Source of the DNA: Pseudalkalibacillus hwajinpoensis
GTDB lineage: Bacteria > Bacillota > Bacilli > Bacillales > Guptibacillaceae
NCBI RefSeq assembly: GCF_039851965.1
Contig: NZ_CP156674.1
Location: 2,170,001 to 2,234,000, forward strand
Direction of reading: 5' to 3'
Length of the DNA stretch: 64,000 nt
In this document: positions 54,754-63,517 of the stretch, in pieces
Position numbering within the stretch: the stretch's first letter is position 1
How the letters are laid out: each line of letters starts with the position of its first letter
The notes under the pieces: model-generated
What the model was told of the DNA's origin: nothing
The model's database searches: none
Seen by the model: the letters and a program-made list of their open reading frames with translations, nothing else
Position numbers and translations under genes: made by a program

Positions 54754-54990
54754 ATGGCAAGACCAGGTGGACGCAGAGGTCGTCGTAAAAAGGTTTGTTT
54801 CTTCACAGTAAACAAAATCACTTACATCGACTATAAAGATGTAGATCTTCTTAAACGCTTCGTATCTGAGCGTGGAAAAATTCTTCCACGTCGTGTAACA
54901 GGTACTAGCGCTAAATACCAACGTCAATTGACTCGTGCGGTTAAACGTGCTCGTCAAATGGCTTTACTACCATACGTACTTGGTGAGTAA
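54754..54990 (+). CDS. rpsR: 30S ribosomal protein S18
   Basis: A 78-residue basic protein with CFFTVNKITYIDYKDVDLLKRF and the S18 signature RGKILPRRVTGTSAKYQRQL. It pairs with S6 in the platform. The ATG at 54754 has AAAGGAGG 11 bases upstream. A strong terminator follows. Confidence 0.98.
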   Translation: MARPGGRRGRRKKVCFFTVNKITYIDYKDVDLLKRFVSERGKILPRRVTGTSAKYQRQLTRAVKRARQMALLPYVLGE

Positions 54991-54998
54991 GCTGAACA

Positions 54999-55030
54999 AA
55001 AAGCAGCAGGATTTCTCCTGCTGCTTTTTT
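54999..55030 (+). terminator. Terminator of rpsF-ssb-rpsR
   Basis: AAAGCAGCAGGA / TCCTGCTGCTTT with a 4-base loop, then TTTT. Confidence 0.9.
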
Positions 55031-55182
55031 CTATGCACTTCCTTCATAAAAGCTTAATGTTTGATTCATTAAAATATTGGCTTCATGGGCCTTTCTTTCT
55101 GAATTTCAGGATATGTGGTTTATCTTCTCTGCAAGATAGGGTATATGTACTTTACAAGAAACCAATGGGAGGAAAACCACTC

Positions 55183-55482
55183 ATGAAGAGCGTAGAAACA
55201 AAGACAATTACATTAACTAATCAACTTAGCATGAATTCACTCATTTCATTTGTGAAACAGGCAAAGTCATTTGATAGTCACGTATCCCTGTATCGAAATG
55301 GATATAGCATTAATGGAAAGAAACTATCAAGCGTGATCACGTTTAATTTAACAGTGAAAGAAAATGATTCTATTCTGATCATCACAGATGGTGTAGATGC
55401 TTCTCATGCATCAGAACACTTAATTGAATGGCTTAAGAAAGAAATGGATCTTCTTGCAGAGCAAACACTCTCTCCTATGTAA
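55183..55482 (+). CDS. HPr-fold protein lacking the phosphorylatable histidine
   Basis: A 99-residue protein whose second half (FVKQAKSFDSHVSLYRNG, then LTVKENDSILIITDGVDASHASEHLIEWL) follows the HPr/Crh pattern of strands and helices, including the final GADE-type helix. At the place of HPr His15 and its RPA neighbours it reads NQLSMNSL, with a serine (S16) instead of histidine. A serine (S49 or S50) lies near the Ser46 position. So it cannot carry PTS phosphate and may be regulatory. I chose ATG 55183 with GGGAGG about 12 bases upstream; the open frame to 55033 has no ribosome site. It lies alone between rpsR and the repeat array. The family assignment is from pattern only. Confidence 0.65.
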   Translation: MKSVETKTITLTNQLSMNSLISFVKQAKSFDSHVSLYRNGYSINGKKLSSVITFNLTVKENDSILIITDGVDASHASEHLIEWLKKEMDLLAEQTLSPM

Positions 55483-55546
55483 TACATATAGGCTGTTGAA
55501 TAAACAGACTGTTTTTATTGCCATCTATTCCTGAAATATTTGCTGA

Positions 55547-55596
55547 AACGGGCAGAAATTCTTACGATGTAGTAAGGAGATCTGAGCCCGTTTTTT
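55547..55596 (+). terminator. Long terminator after the HPr-like gene
   Basis: AACGGGC / GCCCGTT forms the base and TTCTTAC / GTAAGGA the tip of one extended hairpin, ending in TTTTTT. Confidence 0.75.
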
Positions 55597-55750
55597 GATG
55601 CGGTAAAGTCCGATGATTCAGATTATTAGGTTCTTTAATCTTCCATTCAAACTTATTGTTTGCATTTTTAAGGTATGAAATTTTACTGTCCCTTTCGAGT
55701 GGGATAGAATAGAGACTGGTAGCTTTTAGAGCCTGAGAGTTTTTAAAGGT

Positions 55751-55870
55751 TTTTGCTCTAGCTGCAGTGGCCAGGTCCTCGATCGCTTCACCCTTCAATC
55801 AGAACACAAAAGGCGTGTTCATATGGAAGGGCTCCAGCGCTTGTCGGACCTAACCGGCCGCTTCCGCTTT
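55751..55870 (+). repeat. 120-bp hairpin repeat, unit 1 (class A)
   Basis: Almost identical to unit 3 (one base differs over about 116). Nested arms: GTGGCC / GGCCGC, AGGTCC / GGACCT, CGCT / AGCG, CCCTTC / GAAGGG, and GAACAC / GTGTTC around the loop AAAAGGC. Confidence 0.9.
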
Positions 55871-55990
55871 ACTGATCTAGCTGCAGTGGCCAGACCCTCT
55901 GTCACTTCACCATCCAACTCGAACACAAAGAACGTGTTCAAATTGGAAGGCTCCAGTGCCTGACGGGTCTAACCGGCCACTCCCGCTTTT
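55871..55990 (+). repeat. 120-bp hairpin repeat, unit 2 (class B)
   Basis: Same length and fold as units 1 and 3 but diverged. The stems changed on both sides: AGACCC / GGGTCT instead of AGGTCC / GGACCT, CACT / AGTG instead of CGCT / AGCG, TCCAA / TTGGA instead of CCCTTC / GAAGGG. The GAACAC / GTGTTC tip is unchanged. Confidence 0.9.
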
Positions 55991-56110
55991 TACTGCTCTA
56001 GCTGCAGTGGCCAGGTCCTCGATCGCTTCACCCTTCAATCAGAACACAAAAGGCGTGTTCATATGGAAGGGCTCCAGCGCTTGTCGGACCTAACCGGCCA
56101 CTTCCGCTTT
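55991..56110 (+). repeat. 120-bp hairpin repeat, unit 3 (class A)
   Basis: Offset from unit 1 by exactly 240 bases and identical apart from one base (GGCCAC here, GGCCGC there), which restores a Watson-Crick pair. It ends one base before the ATG-like codon at 56111 and 18 bases before the yybS start. Confidence 0.9.
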
Positions 56111-56128
56111 ATGAAAAGGATGGTAATT

Positions 56129-57055
56129 TTGAAAAATCAAACTGTTAAGCAGTTAGTTGAAGGGGCTGCGCTTGCGGCTGTGTTTGCTGTATTGTTTTTA
56201 ATTTCTACTTATGTGCCTCTTCTTGGTTCGATTACGTTATGGACGTTGCCTTTGCCATTTATTTTGATGATTGTTCGAAATGGTCCTGGTAGTGGTTTTG
56301 TAATGTGGGGGGTTACGATTGTTATTGGATTTTTAGTTGCTGGTATCCCCTCGTTGATTGCCACACTGACATTTGGAATTGGAGGGCTTACGGCGGGATA
56401 TTTGTATTACCTTCGTAAATCAGCACTTGCTGTTCTTATTGGAAGTAGTGTTGCCTACGTGGTGAGTCTGGTGCTTGTTTTTGTTTCTAGTATTTTATTA
56501 ATTGGTCAAAATCCTGCTGATCTTGCGATGGAGATGTTGAATCAATCCATTCGACAGGCTGAGTATTTTTCCAATATGCTAGGACAGGAGAGTAATCAGT
56601 TTGAGATGCTTCGGGAACAAATCAGTGTTATCCGCTATCTTATTCCAACTGCGCTGGTAATGCTTGGTGTAGTGATTGCGCTTATTTCTCAACTTATTTC
56701 AGTTCCAGTACTGAAAAGAGTAGGGGGATTTCAACCACCAGTATTTAAGCCAATACGAGAATGGGCATTTCCGAAGAGCTTTTTATGGTATTATTTAGTT
56801 GTTACCATTCTTATGATGGTTGGATTAGAAGAAGGATCAACTGCTTTTGTTGCTGCTATTAACGTTTACTCTATTTTAAACGCTCTTATTTTCGTGCAGG
56901 GACTAGCGGTTATTTATTTTTTTAGCCATCAAAGAAGGTGGCCAATTGTCGTGCCAATTCTATTAACTTTTCTCGGCTTCGCAATGACAACATTTGTTGT
57001 TATTATTGGTATTATTGATCTTGGTTTTGAACTGCGAAGGAGAATGAAATCATAG
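56129..57055 (+). CDS. yybS: DUF2232 membrane protein YybS
   Basis: A 308-residue integral membrane protein of the YybS/DUF2232 family, with about eight hydrophobic segments and the opening KNQTVKQLVEGAALAAVFA. It is always next to gdpP and rplI in Bacilli; function unknown, with an S-component-like fold suspected. I chose TTG 56129 because AAAAGGATGG lies 6 bases upstream. The frame is open from 56063, but that part falls inside repeat unit 3. The gap to gdpP is 15 bases. Confidence 0.85.
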   Translation: MKNQTVKQLVEGAALAAVFAVLFLISTYVPLLGSITLWTLPLPFILMIVRNGPGSGFVMWGVTIVIGFLVAGIPSLIATLTFGIGGLTAGYLYYLRKSALAVLIGSSVAYVVSLVLVFVSSILLIGQNPADLAMEMLNQSIRQAEYFSNMLGQESNQFEMLREQISVIRYLIPTALVMLGVVIALISQLISVPVLKRVGGFQPPVFKPIREWAFPKSFLWYYLVVTILMMVGLEEGSTAFVAAINVYSILNALIFVQGLAVIYFFSHQRRWPIVVPILLTFLGFAMTTFVVIIGIIDLGFELRRRMKS

Positions 57056-57070
57056 GTAGGAGCTGAAAAT

Positions 57071-59047
57071 ATGCCAAAGTTTTTAACGAAACGGTGGCAT
57101 GGTTATCATGTGGTAGCCTTGTTCGTCATTTCTGTCCTGTTTATCGGCATCATCACCTATTATAATTGGATCCTTGGTATAGGGAGCGTAGTGGTTATGA
57201 CGCTTCTTGTCTATACAGCCATTCGGGCGGAATCCATCTTCCAGGAAGCCCTTCGTAACTATGTCTCGACCCTCTCCCATCGAGTGAAAAAGGTTGGAGA
57301 CGAAGCTTTAATGGAGATGCCGATTGGAATATTGCTGTATGATGAGGAATATCACATTGAATGGACTAATCCATATTTACCAACAATGATTGAAAATAAT
57401 CAGTTGATTGGACATTCTCTTAATGATATTTCGGAGCAGATTATTCCATTTCTTAAATCGGAAACAACAGAAGAAGTTCTAACGATTAATGAACGTAAAT
57501 ACAAAACCTATTTTAAACAGGAAGAAAGACTGCTTTACTTCTTTGATGTGAGTGAAAAAGTTGAAATCCAACGTCTATATAATGAGGAAAAGACGGTTGT
57601 TGGAATTGTTTATCTTGATAACTACGAAGAGGTTACCCAGGGGCTCGGAGATCAGGTGAAAAGTAATTTAAACAGTGCGGTTACTTCCATCTTAAACAAC
57701 TGGGCTGATGAACATGGTGTTTTTCTAAAACGAAGCTCTTCAGAAAAGTTCTTTGCTATTCTGAATCAAAAGATTCTACAAGAATTTGAGAAAAATAAAT
57801 TCTCGATTCTTGATGAGGTTCGCGAGGCAACTTCCAAAGAAAATGTTTCGATTACGCTTAGTATCGGAGTTGGGAGCGGTCATAGTTCGCTGACTGAGCT
57901 TGGACAACTCGCTCAATCAAGTCTTGATTTAGCCCTGGGGCGCGGTGGTGACCAGGTAGCGATTAAACAAACAACCGGTAAGGTTAAGTTCTACGGCGGA
58001 AAAACAAATCCGATTGAAAAGCGGACAAGAGTTAGAGCACGTGTTATTTCACATGCGTTGCGTGAACTTGTTCTAGATAGTGATCAAGTTATCATCATGG
58101 GGCACAAAAACCCTGACATGGATTCCATTGGAGCTTCAATTGGGATCTTAAAAGTTGCTCAGGCCAATGGAAAAGAAGGCTCAATTGTTTACGATCAAAA
58201 CCAGAAGACTAGTGGTGTATCGCGATTAATTGAGGAAATTGAAGGGAATGAGCAGCTGTGGGCTCGATTTATAGCTCCTGAAGATGCCCTTGAGAACTGT
58301 ACGCCAAATACACTTCTCGTTGTCGTTGATACTCACAAACCATCTCTTGTAATGGAAGAACGACTTTTACAAAAGCTTGATCACGTTGTGGTCATAGACC
58401 ATCATCGACGCGGCGAAGAATTTATTGAGGATCCTGTCCTCGTTTATATGGAACCATATGCCTCATCTACGGCAGAACTTGTGACCGAGCTCTTTGAATA
58501 TCAACCCAAACGGCTTAAAATGGACATTATGGAAGCGACAGCACTGCTGGCTGGTATCATTGTCGATACGAAGAGCTTCACGCTCAGGACGGGCTCCAGG
58601 ACGTTTGACGCTGCCTCTTATTTGAGAGCGCACGGCGCTGATACGGTTCTTGTTCAGGAATTTCTAAGAGAAGATATTGCACAATATATTCGCAGGGCTA
58701 AAATCATCGAAAAAGCCCATATCTATCGCAACGGTATCGCGATAGCGCTCGGAGAAAAAGATCAAACCTATGATCAGGTTTTGATAGCACAGGCGGCAGA
58801 TACACTGCTTTCTATGAGTGGAGTCATCGCATCTTTCGTTATATCCAAACGAAATGATGGTAAAATCAGCATCAGTGCAAGGTCTCTTGGTGAAGTAAAT
58901 GTCCAGATTATTATGGAAGGCCTTGACGGTGGTGGGCATTTAACAAATGCTGCCACACAACTCGATTCAGGATCGATTGAAGAAGCAGAACGCCTGCTTA
59001 AAGAAACAATCGATGACTATTTAGAAGGGGGCGAAGAAGAATCATGA
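57071..59047 (+). CDS. gdpP: Cyclic-di-AMP phosphodiesterase GdpP
   Basis: Hydrolyses c-di-AMP to pApA and so sets osmolyte and cell-wall homeostasis. The 658-residue membrane protein has two N-terminal membrane segments, a haem-binding PAS-like domain (about 75-150), a degenerate GGDEF domain (about 170-300) and the catalytic DHH-DHHA1 part: GHKNPDMDSIG near 343, VVIDHHRRG near 442 and a C-terminal GGHLTNAA. The ATG at 57071 has AGGAGCTG upstream. It overlaps rplI by 4 bases. Confidence 0.96.
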   Translation: MPKFLTKRWHGYHVVALFVISVLFIGIITYYNWILGIGSVVVMTLLVYTAIRAESIFQEALRNYVSTLSHRVKKVGDEALMEMPIGILLYDEEYHIEWTNPYLPTMIENNQLIGHSLNDISEQIIPFLKSETTEEVLTINERKYKTYFKQEERLLYFFDVSEKVEIQRLYNEEKTVVGIVYLDNYEEVTQGLGDQVKSNLNSAVTSILNNWADEHGVFLKRSSSEKFFAILNQKILQEFEKNKFSILDEVREATSKENVSITLSIGVGSGHSSLTELGQLAQSSLDLALGRGGDQVAIKQTTGKVKFYGGKTNPIEKRTRVRARVISHALRELVLDSDQVIIMGHKNPDMDSIGASIGILKVAQANGKEGSIVYDQNQKTSGVSRLIEEIEGNEQLWARFIAPEDALENCTPNTLLVVVDTHKPSLVMEERLLQKLDHVVVIDHHRRGEEFIEDPVLVYMEPYASSTAELVTELFEYQPKRLKMDIMEATALLAGIIVDTKSFTLRTGSRTFDAASYLRAHGADTVLVQEFLREDIAQYIRRAKIIEKAHIYRNGIAIALGEKDQTYDQVLIAQAADTLLSMSGVIASFVISKRNDGKISISARSLGEVNVQIIMEGLDGGGHLTNAATQLDSGSIEEAERLLKETIDDYLEGGEEES

Positions 59048-59487
59048 AAGTGATTTTTTTAGAAGACGTAAAAGGCAAAGGTAAAAAAGGTGAAGTGAAA
59101 AATGTAGCGGACGGATATGCCCGGAATCACCTGTTAAAGAATAATCTTGCAGTTGAAGCGAATAATGCAAATATGAAGACGCTAAAAGCAAAACAGCGCA
59201 GTGACGATAAGAAAGCACAGGAAGAGCTGGATGAAGCAAAGGCACTTAAGGAAACAATTGAAAGTCTTGAAGTGGAGTTACAGACAAAATCAGGTGAAGG
59301 TGGTCGATTGTTCGGCTCCATCACAAGCAAGAATATCGCCGAAGAGCTTAAGAAACAGAACATCAAAGTCGATAAGCGTAAAATCGAATTAGATGAACCA
59401 ATCCGTTCCCTCGGTTACACAAATGTACCCATTAAATTGCACCATGATGTAACAGCAACTGTTAAAGTACACGTGGTAGAGCAATAA
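59044..59487 (+). CDS. rplI: 50S ribosomal protein L9
   Basis: A 147-residue two-domain protein: MKVIFLEDVKGKGKKGEVK with the conserved GYARNHLL, a long central helix (40-75) and a C-terminal domain with GRLFGSIT. It overlaps the gdpP stop (ATGA), so it is coupled. dnaB follows after about 50 bases. Confidence 0.98.
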   Translation: MKVIFLEDVKGKGKKGEVKNVADGYARNHLLKNNLAVEANNANMKTLKAKQRSDDKKAQEELDEAKALKETIESLEVELQTKSGEGGRLFGSITSKNIAEELKKQNIKVDKRKIELDEPIRSLGYTNVPIKLHHDVTATVKVHVVEQ

Positions 59488-59535
59488 TAGGTGATCACGG
59501 GTGGAAAATAGCGAAAAACTCAGGGGGAAAACAAC

Positions 59536-60897
59536 ATGAGTGATTTATTTGCTGATCGTACGCCACCTCAAAATATTGAAGCGGAACAAGCAGTCATAGG
59601 TGCTGTGTTCCTTGAAATCGATGCCCTTACAACAGCTACGGAATTACTCCAACCGGAGGACTTTTATCGAGCGGCGCATCAGAAGATCTTTTCTGTCATG
59701 ATTGAGCTCTCCGAAAAAGGAGAGCCAGTCGATCTTGTTACAGTGACATCTGAGCTCCAGGATCGGAAGCTTCTTGAAGAGATTGGTGGAGTATCCTATC
59801 TAAGTGACCTGGCCAACTCCGTTCCAACAGCTGCAAACGTTGAATATTATTCAAAAATTGTGGAAGAAAAGTCCATTCTTAGACGACTAATACGAGCGGC
59901 GACGGATATTGCATCTGATGGATATGCGAAAGAAAATGAGATTGAGAACCTTCTTTCAGAAGCTGAAAAATCAATTATGGAAGTATCCCAGCGGAAAAAT
60001 ACCGGTGCGTTTATTTCGATTAAAGATGTTCTTGTCACAGCATACGACAATATTGAACTTCTTCAGAATAGCACAGGAGATATTACAGGGATCCCTACAG
60101 GATTTTCGGAGCTTGATCGCATGACGGCAGGTTTTCAGCGAAATGACTTGATCATCGTAGCTGCACGTCCTTCAGTAGGTAAAACAGCTTTTGCACTTAA
60201 TATAGCGCAAAACGTAGCAACGAAGACCGATGAAAACGTTGCGATCTTTAGTCTTGAAATGGGTGCCGAACAACTCGTCATGCGTATGTTATGTGCTGAA
60301 GGAAATATTGATGCACAGCGCCTGCGTACAGGTGGTTTAACTGGAGATGATTGGCAGAAGCTAACAATGGCAATGGGAAGCCTTTCTAATGCAGGGATCT
60401 ATATCGATGATACACCGGGTATTCGAGTAGGAGACATTCGCGCTAAGTGTAGACGCTTGAAGCAGGAGAAGGGCCTTGGCATGATCCTCATCGATTACAT
60501 GCAGTTAATCCGTGGTGACGGATCGATAGAAAACCGTCAACAGGAAGTTTCTGAAATATCCAGATCCTTAAAAGGGATTGCACGTGAACTCGAAGTGCCC
60601 CTTATTTCTCTCTCGCAGCTTTCTCGTGGAGTTGAATCAAGACAGGATAAACGTCCGATGATGTCTGATATTCGTGAGTCAGGAAGTATTGAGCAGGATG
60701 CGGATATTGTCGCCTTTTTATATCGTGATGATTATTATGATAAAGAATCCGAGAATAAAAACATCATCGAAATTATCATTGCAAAGCAGCGAAATGGTCC
60801 GGTAGGTACTGTGGAGCTAGCGTTTGTGAAAGAGTATAATAAATTCGTTAACCTCGAGCGGCGTCACGATGAGAGTGACATGCCACCAGGTGCGTAG
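59536..60897 (+). CDS. dnaB: Replicative DNA helicase (DnaB type; DnaC in B. subtilis naming)
   Basis: Hexameric 5'-3' helicase at the fork. The 453-residue protein has the N-terminal primase-binding domain (PQNIEAEQAVIGAVF), a linker helix, and a RecA-type motor with Walker A ARPSVGKTAFALN near 208-220, Walker B GMILIDYMQLI and the arginine-finger region. The start ATG 59536 follows GGGGGAAAACAAC. It completes the yybS-gdpP-rplI-dnaB unit, which ends at a terminator. Confidence 0.97.
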   Translation: MSDLFADRTPPQNIEAEQAVIGAVFLEIDALTTATELLQPEDFYRAAHQKIFSVMIELSEKGEPVDLVTVTSELQDRKLLEEIGGVSYLSDLANSVPTAANVEYYSKIVEEKSILRRLIRAATDIASDGYAKENEIENLLSEAEKSIMEVSQRKNTGAFISIKDVLVTAYDNIELLQNSTGDITGIPTGFSELDRMTAGFQRNDLIIVAARPSVGKTAFALNIAQNVATKTDENVAIFSLEMGAEQLVMRMLCAEGNIDAQRLRTGGLTGDDWQKLTMAMGSLSNAGIYIDDTPGIRVGDIRAKCRRLKQEKGLGMILIDYMQLIRGDGSIENRQQEVSEISRSLKGIARELEVPLISLSQLSRGVESRQDKRPMMSDIRESGSIEQDADIVAFLYRDDYYDKESENKNIIEIIIAKQRNGPVGTVELAFVKEYNKFVNLERRHDESDMPPGA

Positions 60898-60925
60898 AAA
60901 AAGCCTCTGTTTGGAGGCTTTTTCT
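60897..60925 (+). terminator. Terminator of dnaB
   Basis: AAAAAGCCTC / GAGGCTTTTT with a 7-base loop immediately after the stop codon. Confidence 0.88.
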
Positions 60926-60983
60926 ATTGTACATACTTAGTAGGGGTGAAAAATCAAGATCCTAGAGGTCCAATTAAACATTT

Positions 60984-61028
60984 AAATAACGAACGTAATT
61001 TTATTTTCATATATTATTGTTCGGGTTT
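60984..61028. promoter_or_regulatory. Candidate PurR operator (PurBox pair) of purA
   Basis: AATAACGAACGTAAT (CGAA at 60990-60993) and, inverted, TTATTGTTTCGGGT (TTCG at 61021-61024) lie just upstream of the purA -35 box. Orientation and near-normal spacing suit the two half-sites of Bacillus PurR, though the second is imperfect. Confidence 0.4.
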
Positions 61029-61030
61029 GT

Positions 61031-61059
61031 TGACTTAGAAGCGTCTAATTGGTACACTT
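61031..61059 (+). promoter_or_regulatory. Promoter of purA
   Basis: TTGACT (61031-61036) and TACACT (61054-61059) with a 17-base spacer, 71 bases before the ATG. Confidence 0.7.
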
Positions 61060-61129
61060 ACCCTGGGTTTTTTAAAAAAGAAGCATGCTTCGCCGAATAA
61101 ATTCGACAGAAGCATCTGGAGGTGCTCAA

Positions 61130-62416
61130 ATGCCATCAGTAGTTGTGGTAGGAACACAGTGGGGCGATGAAGGTAAAGGAAAGATTACAGATTACCTCTC
61201 TGAAAATGCAGAAGTTGTCGCTCGTTATCAAGGCGGGAACAATGCAGGACATACGATTGTATTCGATGACACTAAATACAAGCTTCACTTGATTCCCTCA
61301 GGAATTTTCTATGATGATAAAATTTGTGTAATCGGAAATGGAATGGTTGTTGATCCGAAGGCTATTCTCGAAGAACTGTCATATTTACATGAGCGCAATG
61401 TAAGTACAGACAACCTTCGCATTAGCAATCGTGCTCACGTTATTCTCCCTTACCATTTGAAATTGGACATTGTTGAAGAAGAGTACAAAGGTGACAATAA
61501 AATCGGCACGACTAAAAAAGGAATCGGTCCTGCTTACATGGATAAAGCAGCGAGAATCGGAATCCGAATTTGCGACCTACTCGATCGAGAAGTTTTTGAA
61601 GAGAAGTTAGAACGTAACCTTGCAGACAAAAACAGACTTTTAGAAAGAATGTATGAAGTGGAAGGATTCAAGAAGGAAGATATTCTTGAAGAGTACTATG
61701 CGTACGGACAGGAAATTGCAAAGTATGTGGTCGATACATCTGTTGTGTTAAATGATGCTCTTGATGAAGGTCGCCGTGTTCTCTTTGAAGGCGCTCAAGG
61801 CGTTATGCTTGATATCGATCAGGGAACATATCCATTCGTTACTTCTTCAAATCCAATTGCCGGTGGCGTTACAATTGGATCAGGAGTTGGCCCAAGTAAA
61901 ATAAATCATGTTGTTGGTGTTTCGAAAGCGTACACCACTCGTGTCGGTGATGGCCCATTCCCAACAGAGCTTCATGATGAAGTGGGAGATCGAATTCGTG
62001 AAGTAGGTAATGAATACGGAACTACAACAGGACGTCCGCGTCGTGTTGGTTGGTTTGACAGTGTTGTCGTTCGGCATGCACGCCGTGTGAGCGGGATTAC
62101 TGATCTTTCCCTTAATTCGATAGATGTTTTAACTGGAATTGATACACTTAAGATTTGTACAGCTTATAAGTACAAAGGTGAAATTATCGAAGAGTTTCCT
62201 GCGAGCCTCAAAGTGCTTGCTGAATGCGAGCCTGTTTATGAGGAAATGCCAGGTTGGACAGAAGATATTACGGGTGTCCATAACCTTGGAGAGTTACCTC
62301 CTAACGCCCGTCATTACATTGAGCGCGTTTCTCAGCTTACAGGTATACCTTTGTCCATTTTCTCAGTTGGACCTGATCGTAACCAAACAAATATGATTCG
62401 TGGCGTTTTTGCATAA
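61130..62416 (+). CDS. purA: Adenylosuccinate synthetase
   Basis: Joins IMP and aspartate with GTP, the first step to AMP. The 428-residue protein starts MPSVVVVGTQWGDEGKGK (catalytic D14 and the P-loop-like segment), with GNNAGHTIV (H41), GTTKKGIGPAY and GTTTGRPRRVGW. I chose ATG 61130 because TGGAGGTG lies 6 bases upstream; the frame is open to 61085. With guaB on the other arm, both branches from IMP lie in this window. It has its own promoter and terminator. Confidence 0.97.
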   Translation: MPSVVVVGTQWGDEGKGKITDYLSENAEVVARYQGGNNAGHTIVFDDTKYKLHLIPSGIFYDDKICVIGNGMVVDPKAILEELSYLHERNVSTDNLRISNRAHVILPYHLKLDIVEEEYKGDNKIGTTKKGIGPAYMDKAARIGIRICDLLDREVFEEKLERNLADKNRLLERMYEVEGFKKEDILEEYYAYGQEIAKYVVDTSVVLNDALDEGRRVLFEGAQGVMLDIDQGTYPFVTSSNPIAGGVTIGSGVGPSKINHVVGVSKAYTTRVGDGPFPTELHDEVGDRIREVGNEYGTTTGRPRRVGWFDSVVVRHARRVSGITDLSLNSIDVLTGIDTLKICTAYKYKGEIIEEFPASLKVLAECEPVYEEMPGWTEDITGVHNLGELPPNARHYIERVSQLTGIPLSIFSVGPDRNQTNMIRGVFA

Positions 62417-62427
62417 ACATATTAAGC

Positions 62428-62456
62428 CTGGCAGTTAATAGCTGCCAGCTTTTTTG
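62428..62456 (+). terminator. Terminator of purA
   Basis: CTGGCAG / CTGCCAG with a 7-base loop, then TTTTTT. Confidence 0.85.
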
Positions 62457-62593
62457 TTCTTTTCATTTTAAATGAAAAAATTTCTATTCATCAGCAGAAC
62501 AAGAATTCGAAAGGTGTTGGAAAATTCTGCGCAAATAAATATTTTGTGGTAAAATTGGTCTATCATATTGTTATGCTTTGATGAGGTGGGTTA

Positions 62594-63031
62594 ATGAGTC
62601 GGAATAAAAGGCAGGTCTTCAGACAGCAGCTTGATGTCCCTTTAACTGCTAGAATGAGAGTAGTTAAAAAGGGTATGCAGGATGAACCAGAGTTTAATCA
62701 TAAAATTTATATTCATGACATTGGTCTTGAAGGGATTGGTTTTTCAGTAGATACTGAAGTTCCAATGCATACTGATGTGGAATTCTCGATTAAATTAAAC
62801 GATGAGCCGTTTCAAATTAGAGGTGAAGTTGTTTGGGGGAAACTAAATGATCCCAATGATCCAAATACAAGAGAAAGTCACATTTTTGGAGTGAAATTTT
62901 ATCTCCAAACGGACAAGGAATCGTCCCTTATTTTTCAGGAAGTCAATCGCTTTGCCATCCAACGTCATCGCCGTAAGCAAGAAATTCGTGAAATGATGAA
63001 AGAGAGATTAAAAAAGCAGGCAGAGGGGTAA
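62594..63031 (+). CDS. PilZ-domain protein
   Basis: A 145-residue single-domain protein with a PilZ pattern: RQVFRQQLDVPL at 6-17 (RxxxR c-di-GMP motif) and HDIGLEGIGF at about 42-51, where the second motif (D/N)xSxxG reads DIGLEG, with glycine at the serine position. The strand pattern VEFSIKLN and IRGEVVWG fits the barrel. The charged C-terminal helix (110-145) is extra. It may bind c-di-GMP weakly or not at all. ATG 62594 has TGAGGTGGG upstream. It stands alone between purA and the tRNA cluster. Confidence 0.78.
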   Translation: MSRNKRQVFRQQLDVPLTARMRVVKKGMQDEPEFNHKIYIHDIGLEGIGFSVDTEVPMHTDVEFSIKLNDEPFQIRGEVVWGKLNDPNDPNTRESHIFGVKFYLQTDKESSLIFQEVNRFAIQRHRRKQEIREMMKERLKKQAEG

Positions 63032-63090
63032 AGTAACAGAAGTCACACTTCATTCCTCACTTGTTTTTTAAATTCTTTTCAAAAGAAACC

Positions 63091-63119
63091 TTGCTTTTTC
63101 TAAATAGCAGTGATAAGAT
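63091..63119 (+). promoter_or_regulatory. Promoter of the tRNA cluster
   Basis: TTGCTT (63091-63096) and TAAGAT (63114-63119), 17-base spacer, about 33 bases before tRNA-Lys. Confidence 0.7.
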
Positions 63120-63151
63120 AAATCTTGTCGTCGTAATAAGACGCATATGAC

Positions 63152-63227
63152 GAGCCATTAGCTCAGTTGGTAGAGCATCTGACTTTTAATCAGAGGGTCG
63201 AAGGTTCGAGTCCTTCATGGCTCACCA
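63152..63227 (+). tRNA. tRNA-Lys (anticodon TTT)
   Basis: 76 bases with acceptor GAGCCAT/ATGGCTC, encoded CCA and anticodon loop CTTTTAA. First gene of the cluster. Confidence 0.96.
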
Positions 63228-63311
63228 TTTTCTTCTTTGAAAGAATTTGGATGAGGAAGAAACAGTGCACAGCATTTAGAAGCATGCACATTATTGATTC
63301 ATTCATACCGT

Positions 63312-63517
<206 letters not shown>

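Larger units (their letters stand above)
55483..56128. other. 646-base gap: terminators and the 120-bp repeat array
   Basis: Holds the end of the HPr-like transcript, a long terminator (55547-55596), about 155 bases of A/T-rich sequence and the three-unit array (55751-56110). A 78-codon minus-strand frame (55562-55798) runs from the first repeat unit into the terminator; I do not support it as a gene. Confidence 0.6.

Noticed and set aside
55562..55798. Minus-strand 78-codon frame from the first repeat unit into the terminator
   Set aside because: Built from repeat and terminator sequence, without a ribosome site of its own; kept only as part of the repeat question.
56063..56128. Earlier start for yybS within repeat unit 3
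   Set aside because: The extension is translated repeat sequence; TTG 56129 has a proper ribosome site and fits the family's N-terminus.
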